Origin: Adiantum capillus-veneris
Taxonomy: Eukaryota > Streptophyta > Polypodiopsida > Polypodiales > Pteridaceae
Direction: 5' to 3'
Length of the DNA: 64,000 nucleotides
Assembly: GCA_014529385.2 (NCBI GenBank)
Contig: CM043960.1
Span: forward strand, 78,161,910 to 78,225,909
This document shows, piece after piece, positions 30,653-40,380 of the stretch. Both the position numbers and the translations under genes were made by a program. The first letter of the stretch is position 1. Each line of letters opens with the position of its first letter. The notes beneath the pieces are model-generated. The model ran no database searches and had not been told where the DNA came from. It saw only the letters and a list, made by a program, of their open reading frames with translations.

Positions 30653-33527
30653 ATGGATTCCGCTAAGTCATCGGCAACTAAGAGAAAAAGACCAACCATC
30701 AAGGATGCTCTTGCAGAAGCAGAACCTTTTGATATTCCAACAGAAACCCTCAAGCCAACCAAGACTTGGGTGGAGGAAGCAGTACTAGAAAAAGAGGGAA
30801 TAAAGATCTACCAGGGGACTTTCAGAGATCCTCAAGGGCAATCGGTCGATGTACCTATGATCCCACGAGAATTAGTGGATTATAGCAGATCAGAGAACAT
30901 CAGCAGGTACCTGGAAAGGGCAGACTTGCACAGTTCTTCACCTCGAGACCATCAGGTGTAGATACAAGAAGAGTGTATGAGTTGGCAACATCCATTCAGA
31001 AGGATGGGAAAGCCACATTGACAGCCATGGATGGAGAGAAAGTAGAAGTACAGATCACTCCACAGCTCATTGCAGATGCATTGAAGCTGCACAACAAAGG
31101 GAGCTCTGTCAGGGAAAGAAGGGAGGCCATAGAGGTCTATGGGTCCAAGAAACAGAATGCAACCTATGGAGATATGGCAGACCAAAGAGCGGCAACCCTT
31201 TGCCGACTGTACAACCAATTTCTCCATATTTGCAGTAAAAGACCGCAAAAGTATACGACACCCCCCATGCCATTGCAACAACCATCACATGGGCATTGAA
31301 GAGCAATATGCCAAAAGAGGTGAATTACGCTCAATACATCCACGAGCAAGTAATCGCCATGCACAACGAGAAGCCAAAGTACATAGGAGGAGCTGAAATT
31401 CTGACAAGAATAGCTTATGAAGCTATTGGAGCTAGAGATCAAGGGCCACGGGTTCCCTCCCAGAATGAGTGGCTTAGAGAAGCCGATGAAGAGGAAGAAC
31501 AGCAAGAAGTATCCAAGAGGGCGTCCACAAGAGCACGCCGAAAACTAGAAATAGTTTCAGAACCTGAAGAGGCTGTGGACGAGCCGCTCAAGAAGAAAGC
31601 GAAGAAGAAGGCTGATCCCAAGCAAACCAAAAGTCAAAAAGCCGCAAGAATGGAAAGGCTGGTGGAGCAGTTTAGAGCGGAAAGAGCTCTAAAGGGGGAC
31701 TTTGAAGAAATGTGGGTGCCAGACCCCACTAAAGTCGGAACCAGCTCAGCCAGGCCACATGTTGATCAATATGATCAATATATTAGAGCTTATGAGGAGT
31801 CGGAGGCCATACTGGAGCAGCAACCTGTCGAGCCTTATACTGAAGAGGAAGTACAGCTTTTAAAAGCTGAGCTGAAAAAGGACGACAAGGAGAAGAAGGA
31901 AGTAGATGAGTCTACTGAACTTCGAGAGAAAGACGGGCAAGCAAACAAAGGGAAAGCCAAGATGACTGAGGACAATCAGCCCTCCTTTACTGATGTACCA
32001 AGCCCGAAGAAGACGGAAATTATTGTGGAGGAGACCACAATAGAAATAGAAACAGAAGTTATGGAAAAGCCGGAGGCCGGGACCAAGGAAAAGGAGATAG
32101 ATCCAGTTCAGCAAAAGAAAGATGATTATGAGGATCTGGTAGCGATCGGATACAGTGAAGAAGAGGCCCTGGAGGCAGTTTATGGGATATCCCTACGAAA
32201 ACAAGATGATCGGAAAGGGACGAAGGAAAAGACAAAGGGTACAATGGAGAGTGAAGAGAAAATGGACGAACAGAACATACTAGAAGAGCCGAAGCCATTG
32301 GAGGTGGTGGCAGAAAGAGCTGTCAAGTTGACAGATGAAGATGAAAAAGACATGCACATGGTGCATGAACTGCTCAGCAAGATTAAAGAAAGATCCAGAG
32401 CAAAGGAAGTAGCAATTGAGACAGCAAAACAAAAGGAAGCAGAGTTGCAGAAGAAGTTAGAGAATGCTATGACTGAATCTGAAAGTCATAAAGCATCACT
32501 CTACGACGCAGAAAACGAGAGAGACGGCTTGATACTCCAACTAGCCGAAGCTTCAAGAGAGGTAACAAGTTCACAGGAAGCAAAGGAGCGAATAGAAGAT
32601 GAGCTGGAGGCAGCCAAGGATGAGCTCATTGAGCTAAGGGAAAGAGTCGAACTTCAAGAAAGGACAATCACGAGACTCAGGACCACCCCTAGAGCTAGCA
32701 GAGCAGGAACAGAACAAGAGGGAGCCCTCGTACCAGCTCTGGAAGATCAGGTCAGAAGTTTGCAAAGAGAGCTAAGGTTAGAGCAAGTGCAAAGATTGCA
32801 CATGGCGGAGGGATCATTGGCTGCAGAGGAGAGGCTCACATCAGAAAACCAAACACTAAGGACAGAAAATGAGGCCCTCCGCAAACAGCTCCAAGACCTC
32901 CAAGAGCAACAAAGAAGAGAAACAGAGACACCACAAGAAGAAGCAGGGGGAGCAGCCATAGAGCTACCAGAAACTGGAGAGGCAACCACAATTGAAGATC
33001 CAGCCCCAGTTCAAGAAGTGGCCTCAACTTCAGGAATCTCTGAAGAAGAAGAACAAAGGCTCCAGGACCAAATAGAAAAGTCAACAGAGGAAAGTGCCAA
33101 GGCGGAAATGGAATGGGAAAGGAGACTCCTCATCTCCATTAGACTTCAAGGTTTAGACACAAAAGTGCTCCATGAAGAGTGGATGCAACCCAGCCTGCCT
33201 TTCCCTCTGATGAAATTTGAAGTGATAAAGACGAAAAAGAGAATAGAGGAGGAGCAGTATGTCGCTCTTTACGAAGGCGACATCACAAAGGATGAACAAT
33301 CAAAGAAGATTGTAGATTCTCAACCTAGATGGAGGAAAGGTTGGCTGAACAAATACCCAGCCTACCTCATCTACTTGGTAGAGGCTCCAAAGGAGATTCG
33401 GGAGGATGCAACCTTCTGCCCGGTGCCAAGAGTCAGAAACTGGAAAGAGCATGGCAGGATTGCAGAAAAGAAGCCAAATTGGCTTAATTACCCAGGATGC
33501 CAGGACCAAAGGAAGGAGAGAGAATAG
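30653..33527 (+). CDS. element B ORF4: long coiled-coil protein, two -1 frame changes
   Basis: Starts MDSAKSSATKRKRPTIKDAL. The frame moves by -1 near 30915 (the continuing frame reads FFTSRPSGVDTRRVYELATS) and again by -1 between 31239 and 31299. It then stays open from 31296 to 33527 (743 codons). The first 300 residues loosely resemble the plant gypsy-type transposon protein domain (PKEVNYAQYIHEQVIAMHN, then LTRIAYEAIG). Then comes a Lys/Glu-rich region, and at about 32350-33120 a long heptad-rich coiled coil. The C-terminus has YPAYLIYLVEAPKEIRE. There is no signal peptide or membrane segment, so it is not a typical envelope. It may bind RNA or particles. The frame changes are either recent mutations or programmed slips. 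Confidence 0.65.
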
Positions 33528-33925
33528 GTAAAGCCTACATGGTGAAAACCCTAACGGGCACCATCAAACTCTTTACTGGCTCTCCTGACCTTTCGTGTCA
33601 GATGCTAAAGAAAATCTGCAGGACTCTCTTAGCATGCATTGAAGTGTTCGCGCCAGATAAAGCCACGACCTCGAGTCTACTATCGACGGCCGACACAGTG
33701 ACGGATATGATGTATGATCTTTCATTGCAGCCATCACCAAAGGTGTTACATCTCTTATACCAAAGAATTATGTTTTTGCCTAGCTTCCACATGCAAACAT
33801 TCGAAGAAGCTTTCTACACCGGCTTTTTCACTCACGAAAGCAAAATATTCGGCCCAACCTTGACCATCGGCAACCTACGCTACGAATCACATTTGCAGAT
33901 GCTCAAGACGACAGGACTCTATTGA
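33497..33925 (+). CDS. element B ORF5, 142 aa, unknown function
   Basis: Starts MPGPKEGERIGKAYMVKTLT inside the last 31 nt of ORF4, -1 relative to it. It contains KTLTGTIKLFTGSPDLSCQM and a C-terminal YTGFFTHESKIFGPTL. It is probably helical and I do not recognise a family. The overlap suggests it is translated as an extension of ORF4 or by reinitiation. It ends just before the pre-PPT block. Confidence 0.5.
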   Translation: MPGPKEGERIGKAYMVKTLTGTIKLFTGSPDLSCQMLKKICRTLLACIEVFAPDKATTSSLLSTADTVTDMMYDLSLQPSPKVLHLLYQRIMFLPSFHMQTFEEAFYTGFFTHESKIFGPTLTIGNLRYESHLQMLKTTGLY

Positions 33926-33931
33926 CCAAGC

Positions 33932-33974
33932 CTAAAAGTCATGTCAGGGACGACATGAACGCGGAGGGGGGGAG
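33932..33974 (+). other. pre-PPT block and polypurine tract of element B
   Basis: AAGTCATGTCAGGGACGACA is followed by GCGGAGGGGGGGAG, directly before the 3' LTR. Element A has the matching AAGTCATGTCAGGAAAGACA and GGAGGGGACGAG at 36886-36922. The purine tract primes plus-strand synthesis. Confidence 0.85.
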
Positions 33975-34281
33975 TGTTGAGCCAGCAGAGGAAGTGTTGA
34001 GCCAGCAAGGATCACACCCACATTTTTGCTCACACCCATCATTTTGTAACCATTGATTGTAATAAATGTCTTTCCGACATTAATTTTGATTTGAGCCATT
34101 CATTAAGTAACGGGACTCAATTGAGTTTCCAGCTTGTAATCCCGAAGTAATTTCACCTGTTGATGTAAATAATTAGAGATGTTCTCACCTCCAAGGCTGA
34201 GGTATATAAGCCAAAGTTTTGTAACCTAAAGGAGATTCAATTATTAATCAAAGTGAGTTTTTGAGCGCCGTGACTGTGTCT

Positions 34282-34312
<31 letters not shown>

Positions 34313-34938
34313 TCTTATCTTCTTGCTACACGAGCTACGGGGCCGCCATTGGAGAAGCGACACCGCCATTGTGTTAGCAACGGTGAGAGCTACGCACAGA
34401 TACCAAGAGTGCGCGCTATTGGCTTCTACGTGTGGTAAGTTCCTACGAGCTTCGGTGTGAGTTTTCTTCCAACTCGTGTGTCGGAATAGAGCGTGCAGCA
34501 TATCTATAGAACCACAATGAGTAGAGCTACACATTAGTACCATCGGGGTCAAGTTTCGATCACCTGTATTTTTCGGCCTGTCTTCATACGCGTTTGCCGC
34601 ATGGAGTGATTATAGGTTGATTTTGCACTTCAAGTCTTTAGGGTGTTGTTCTTACCTAGTGAATAGACTTCCCCTTGAGTTTGAGATCGATTCAATGATT
34701 CTAGATCCTGTTTCGTATAGCATTCGTTCGTAGTACGGATTTCAGTCACTTGCGTATTTTAGAACTTAGATTTGATTTCCTTAGTAGTGATTGTCATTAG
34801 AAGGTCGAGTAGGTGATTTGACACCCACCTAGTTGTTTCCATGCGCCTGCGGGTCAAGCTCCGTCCTCGTCTGACAAATTCTGTTGTTGGTTGAGTTCTC
34901 GCTATTTAGCTTCCGCTAGCGGCGTAACCGCCTTAACC
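33975..34938 (+). mobile_element. 3' LTR of element B
   Basis: Near-identical to 16958-17922. The right end reads CCTTAACC/CA against CCTTAACA in the 5' copy, so the exact terminal base is uncertain by one or two positions. Confidence 0.92.
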
Positions 34939-36243
34939 AACATCGATGATGGAAGCATCTAATGTAATCGATAGTATGAACTACAATGTATTGTAACAAC
35001 CAAAGTTGGTACTACCCTTCAAAGCGGTAGAAGATGAGAGAAATACATGGAGTGGTGAGGCCAATACAACCTCTACCTCCCGCATTTTGACATGAACAAA
35101 GAAGGTATGAGATGGACGAAAGTACATTGCGGTTCATTGTGAATAGAGGCTTAGCAACCAAAATTGTTACAATGTCTTGTAACAACCAAAGTTGGTACTG
35201 CCCTTCGAAGCGGCAGAAGATGAGAGAAACACATGGAGTGGTGAGGCCAGTACAACGTCTACCTCCTACATTTGGACCTGAAGAAAGAAGGTATGAGGTG
35301 GACGAAAGGACATTGCGGCTCATTGTGAATATAGGTTTAGCTAGGTCAGAGCCTATTTACAGCCAAGAAGAAGTGCAAGAAGAAGCTACAAGATCACAAC
35401 AAATGTCTCAAGTATTGTTCATCTACCCAGTATCTTTGAAACTGAAAATGCCGTGCCAGTTCAAGTAGTTACGCAAGCGCAAGCTCAAAAGGAAGCTGAT
35501 GAGAAACCAGAGATAGAGAGAACAAAAACGAACATAAGTCCAGAGACGGGTGAACCAAAGACCGATGCACCTAGTCAAAAAACCAAGAGAAAGTAAAAAA
35601 GTTTGAAAGCTAGAAAGGCTAGGATGAAATCACATAGAGAATGGAAATCCCTAGCTGAGAAGCTTACCCAAGCTAAAGAAAGGATAAGACAACATGAGGA
35701 AAGGGTTGCACCTTTTCTTGCATAGACATCTCAACCTCCAAAAGAACCATCCACAGAGGAGAAATTGAGAAGTGCTAGTTCATGAGGATTAGTATTGGCC
35801 AAGACGGTTAATGAGCCATTAGATGTCCTCTTGAAATCCAATGAAACACGGGTAAAAAACAACCAAACCCAAGAATAAAGGTGGATGGCATATCCCTATG
35901 CAAAACTAGAAAAGAAAAGGCTTAAAATTTGTGCAAGAAAATGATTCAAACAACCCAAGCTTTACTAGAACCACCAATTGAAAAACCTAAGGGTATGATC
36001 CTTGTCCCACCTACACCAGTAATCCCACCAAATGAGGAACGGATAGAGGCAGATTCCAGTGACAAGCAAGGACTAAAGCTCAAGGACCCAACATCAGAAC
36101 CAAGGATAGTGTTGAATACCATGGATAACTCTTCGAAGGGATTTCACCTAGCTATACCTGAGATTTGTAAAGAAATAAAAGGCCTTAACAAAGTGTGGAA
36201 ACAAGTCAAGGAGGTCGATGAAGAGAGTGAGATAAGTAGATGA
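34939..36243 (+). pseudogene. element A gag C-terminus and ORF2 N-terminal part, broken
   Basis: A's coding region resumes after element B. By comparison with B and F, 35450-35930 matches the pre-protease linker (the segment KNNQTQE, then RWMAYPYAKLEKKR, equals B's KNNQTQEQRWMTYPNAELEK with a stop). The next open piece has MIQTTQALLEPP, and then IVLNTMDNSSKGFHLAIPEI. Multiple stops and frame changes are present. It lies in the same order as in B. Confidence 0.75.
34982..35342 (+). repeat. two-copy tandem repeat, 187-bp period, in element A
   Basis: The segment beginning ACAATGTATTGTAACAACCA at 34982 is repeated from 35169 (ACAATGTCTTGTAACAACCA), with about a dozen differences. It lies in the spacer-like part between gag and ORF2. 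Confidence 0.85.
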
Positions 36244-36256
36244 GTAAACCAGATCA

Positions 36257-36817
36257 ATGATGGAAGAGGAGTGTCTCTTCCCAACAATAGAGGAATTTGA
36301 GACTGGATCTCAAATGAATCTAGAATTTCAATTGTATTGGGGAAACAAAGCATCTGTCCAATCTGTGGACAGTCAACCCCATTCGCTAAGAACACTACCA
36401 TCCTATATGGGAGAGCACGAGGCCAAGTATGTAGTTATTGCAATCCCATCACAGAGATTTTCTTTCAACAAGGTCATTGATGCAAAATATTTAATAGATA
36501 TTCTATCGATCCCAATCACATGTACGATAACATTAGCCAAGTTTCTTAAAATAAGACCAAACAAGTGGACTACAGTGGGAAACTGCCTCAAGAAATTTGG
36601 TGTAAACAAGCCAATGATGCAAATCAAGGAAGGGATCAAAGAGCTTGAAATGCCTCACTAAAACACTAGGCCAGTGCCATGAAACAAGGTAGGAGAGTAC
36701 TATGAGGAAGAATATGGAAACACCACTCTTCAAGTGGAGTTTCAAGGTGTAAAAACCATGGCAATTCTTGACAGTGGAGCCGGTGTTTCCATCGCAACAA
36801 AAGAGATGTGGAAAAAA
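36257..36817 (+). pseudogene. element A ORF2 end and truncated retropepsin
   Basis: Reads IEEFETGSQMNLEFQLYWG, then PHSLRTLPSYMGEHEAKY, matching B ORF2. After a stop at 36659 it reaches the protease, TMAILDSGAGVSIATKEMWK. The homology ends abruptly at about 36817; the next bases match only the sequence preceding the PPT in B. Everything from mid-protease through RT, RNase H, integrase and the 3' ORFs has been deleted. Confidence 0.85.
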
Positions 36818-36922
36818 AGTACAAGCCATGGAGCACAAACAAAAGCAAGAACAACAATAAAGACCGCACCGACATCGACAACCAAGTCATGTCAGGAAAG
36901 ACATGAATTTGGAGGGGACGAG
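36818..36922 (+). other. deletion junction, pre-PPT block and PPT of element A
   Basis: After the truncated protease the sequence runs into AAGTCATGTCAGGAAAGACA and GGAGGGGACGAG, the conserved block next to the 3' LTR. The junction marks an internal deletion rather than decay. Confidence 0.8.
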
Positions 36923-37869
36923 TGTTGGCCCAGGTGTCAACAGTATGACATAACTCAACAAAGCCTTATTTTTTTGAGATTTATGAAATGATATGGATTA
37001 TGGTTAAAAACATCATTTGTAATGAGTAGCTAGTCTTGTTGCAGAAGCTAGGGTGCAATGGCACTTTGAGATTGTAAATACAAAGCCATTTGATCCATTG
37101 AACTCCATTTTTGGTGTAACCTACGGTAGCCTTAGTATATAAGGTACCCAGGTCATTTTGTAAAAGTGATTTTATCATAATCATAGTTTTAAGTTGTTGT
37201 TGACTGTGTGTAAGAGAGAAAGAGAGAGAGCATGAGCTTCATCTTGGTGCTACTCCGTGCTTTCTCATCGCATTGAAGAACCGATTGCACCATCGCAAGA
37301 GGCTCGGAGAGAGCTACGCATCAACGCCAAGCACTCCACACAAAATGGAGCATGCGTGCTAGTGCAACTAGGAGCTATTTGGAGTTATAAGCGTATCAAA
37401 TGATGTCTATTTTCTACGTTCAAGTAGTCATTAGAATCATGGCGACATAAGCTATGCATAGGTACTCATAGATTTTAGTTTCGGGCACTTCTGAAATTTT
37501 GCTCTGTCTTCATATGTGTTTTTCATAGATGGGTCTAGAGTGAGGGTTTTGAGTGTAGAGTCTTTGGGACAGGTGTATCCTAGTGAGAGGATGGTGTTCC
37601 TTAAGATTTGTAAAATCATGGCATGACTTGGAGAGTTTACTTCTGTTTGTGTGTACATGGGTTGGGTGGTGTAGTTGAGAGTAGTGCAATTCCTGATTGT
37701 GGTTTAATTGGCCTTCCAGAGTGTTGTGTGTGTGGGATGGTCTCAGCTTGACAAGCTAAAGAGATTGCCTGAATGCACCTTTTGTGTTATCTGTGTCCTC
37801 GATTGACATTATGTTGATCTAGGTAGTGTTGCATACATTTTATAGGTGGGGTAATTTTCTCCCGCAACA
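36923..37869 (+). mobile_element. 3' LTR of element A
   Basis: Starts TGTTGGCCC and ends CCCGCAACA. Aligned with 4609-5611. The GA tract is short and interrupted here. The right flank CTCTC is the target duplication, after which the R LTR continues. Confidence 0.9.
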
Positions 37870-38235
37870 CTCTCTCTCTCTATTGTGTTGGATATATAAA
37901 GACTTGTGAGTATGTCATACGGTTGTTTCTTTCTTTTGTTGTGCATATATAGGAGTGCGCGTTCTCCCACCTCTTGTGTTAATAGTAATCCGTGCACCTA
38001 GACTCACAATGCTCACTATCTATCTCCACTTGTTTCTCTACCACCTCATACCGCAATTCACCACTTGTTTAGTTGTGTGACATGGTGTGTGGTGTGCTGT
38101 ATAGTCTTGTCTTTGCATCCTAAAGCCACACCCATGCTAGGTGGTGCACCCTATTGTTTGCCTTTCATGATGAGGCCATCATGCATTAGCCTTGGTGTTG
38201 AGGCCACTGGATCTATTTTGCAAAATCGCCTCTCA
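37870..38235 (+). mobile_element. R 5' LTR, right part
   Basis: Continues the R LTR broken at 4608: TCTATTGTGTTGGATATATA and GTGACATGGTGTGTGGTGTG match 45115-45350 of the 3' LTR. It ends at CGCCTCTCA, next to the primer-like site. Confidence 0.88.
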
Positions 38236-38237
38236 TT

Positions 38238-38257
38238 TGGTGCCCCCACAAAGGAGG
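38238..38257 (+). other. primer-binding-like site of element R
   Basis: TGGTGCCCCCACAAAGGAGG starts two bases after the LTR end, where a primer site belongs. It does not match the common initiator-Met or Asp types by eye; the tRNA is unknown. Confidence 0.5.
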
Positions 38258-39602
38258 GCTCTTGAAACCTTCAGTTTACAAGACTGATATGTTTACCTTT
38301 CTTTATCGATGAATGGCTTCTCGAATTCTCCAATTGGACCACCAAAGAGGAGGAACTTGAAAAAATCTTGAAGCAAGTCATCAAGACACTCTTGCTAGGG
38401 TGCTCTATCATCAGTGTTGAAGAGGTGGTAAGACCCTTTTTCCCTACTCAAACTATGTACATTTCTTATCATCCCTATGGACAGCATCATGCTCACATTG
38501 CTGCCAAAAACCACACCTTCAAAATGCATGAAACGCAAAGTTAAGCAGGAGCTATCATTTTCTCCCTCAACATCCACACGAGCGTCATTACTTTGGTAGG
38601 CTTTCAAGCAGCACCAGGTTTCTCTACACCTTCGCCCCCACCTTTGCCACCTATTCCACCTACATCCATAACTAGCCTTCACAACTTGAGGAAGCTACTA
38701 TGAGCACGTGGTCCCTCCTTCTCCCTTGTACCAAAAGATTCAAGGGTGTTTCAACACCGATAGGCATCATGCCTTTAAAACAAAAGGATGAATCTTAAAA
38801 ATTCTTTTTACACCTCACTCTCATCTCATGAGCCAAGAACTAGATATAACATCATGGATTCTACATCTTCTACCGTGTGAAGTGGTAGAGCTTGTCATTG
38901 ACAAGGTCTTTGATACGGGGTTCGCTTGGCATAAAGACAAGACCCTCCACCTTCAAGGAGTATTACATGTGGATCAAGTCTATGATGATGACTTTGCATC
39001 CTACTATGTATCAATCCAATTGAAATTAATACAAGTGGTTTAACTCACCACCTATCTCATCACACCCATGTATGCACTGAATGGCACTCTATCTTGTAGA
39101 AAAGTGAATTTTCTCAAAGAGAGAGAGTTCAGGATTTTCCAAGAGATTCCTAGAGGGGCAATCCTAAAGCTAGAAGACGAAGAAAAACTTGTCCTATGGT
39201 GCCCTTGGTAGTCGAGGTTGAGTTTGTAATTCTATATCTCTGGCTATAACCTTCCCCCACAAAGGAAGGAGCCTTTCTGCATTATCATGTGATGGACCCA
39301 GCACATCAAACTTTCGCAAGAGATCAACCTTATGCACCACAACAAATTTAATCAATCAAAGTAATTTTGGACCGCAAGATGTTTTATTAGTAACTCATTA
39401 CAACCATGTTTGGTAGAGAGCAACTGCAAGAGATAAACACCTCTTCTCTACCCTTTATCCTTCCTATGATCAACCGTAAAGTATCTTTTGATGTAGTCAT
39501 TTTTATCCTTGTATATTATATTTTTCATCTACCAAGCACCCATATCTTTTAAATTCAAAAAAAAGAAGTTTCCAAGTCAAGTTAATTCTCCTCACTCTCA
39601 CA
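38258..39602 (+). other. R leader, no gene recognised
   Basis: 1.3 kb between the primer site and gag with only short frames on both strands and no known domain. It presumably served as the untranslated leader; part may be a decayed ORF. Confidence 0.45.
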
Positions 39603-40380
39603 ATGGCAAGTGTAGCATTTCCAATCTTCACAGGTAAGGTGGGTGAGGATGTTGCAGACTCTCTAGACAACATGGAAATAACCTGTGTCATCTCTGGGAG
39701 AGATGATGATGCTTTGTGCTTGCGCATCTTTCCACTTCTAATGAAGGTGGAGGCAAGGTCATGGTACAATGCCTTGGCACGAGCAACCAAGGAAAGGTGG
39801 GACTTATTAAGGGAAGCCTTTGTCAAGCGTTTTGGAGAGGGCACAACACCAGAGAAGCTATGTCAATTGTTGATGGAGTTGAAGCAAGGTAACATGCTAG
39901 AGTACGCATCATATGAGTCAAATTTTTTAGATCTATGGGGGTGATGGTTGCATCATTGAGACAGGAGGAGGGGGCACCTGATTTCCTAAAAAAGGATCGG
40001 TTTGTGGCTGGGTTATGAACAACTCTTAAAGAGAAGATAAAGGGAACGTTTCTTGCTATGTATAAGCTAGCAATTGAAGTGGCTTGTCTGAAAGAAAAGA
40101 TATTGCACCTACAAGCCAGGAATGCCGATGAAGAGGAGGCCGGTAGGACTCGACCACCTCTAGCACCACAAGAATCAGTCAAATATCGGCATGACCTGCT
40201 CAACCAAATCACCGGCCATCTTGAGAATCTCTCAATCCATTTGGTGCAACAAGGGCATGCACACAACCGCAATCAAGATCAAGGGAGAGGACGACAAAGG
40301 CAGAAACAAGAGTAGCACTGCTACAATTGTGGAGAAGACGGCCATGGTATGTAGTATTGCCCACTCCCAAGGAGGAAAAA
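39603..40380 (+). pseudogene. element R gag with CCHC zinc knuckle, broken
   Basis: Starts MASVAFPIFTGKVGEDVADS and shows the retrotransposon-gag core (RIFPLLMKVEARSWYNALA, then WDLLREAFVKRFGEGTTPEK). A stop at 39942 and another at about 40017 break the frame; it continues with KDRFVAGL and then a helical, Gln-rich region. The zinc knuckle at about 40318-40362 reads CYNCGEDGHGM-stop-YCP (C-x2-C-x4-H-x4-C). Gag would package element RNA. Only structural-protein coding is left in this element. Confidence 0.8.

Larger units (their letters stand above)
16958..34938 (+). mobile_element. Athila-like Ty3/gypsy element B, about 18 kb, nearly intact
   Basis: LTRs of about 965 bp (16958-17922 and 33975-34938) differ at about ten sites by eye, so insertion is recent. 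Flanks CACAT (left) and AACAT (right) fit an imperfect 4-5-bp duplication, and A's gag resumes at 34939. Order: LTR, primer site, palindrome leader, gag, retropepsin ORF, pol (RT, RNase H, two H2C2-type modules, integrase), a second retropepsin-like ORF, 2.7 kb of non-coding DNA with five palindromes, a coiled-coil ORF, a small ORF, PPT and LTR. Integrase and RT sequences place it with the Athila/Tat lineage. The extra ORFs and second protease go beyond the usual gag-pol layout. Confidence 0.92.

Noticed and set aside
30653-33527. Envelope protein in element B
   Set aside because: The ORF has no signal peptide, membrane segment or furin-like site; it is a soluble, coiled-coil-rich protein.
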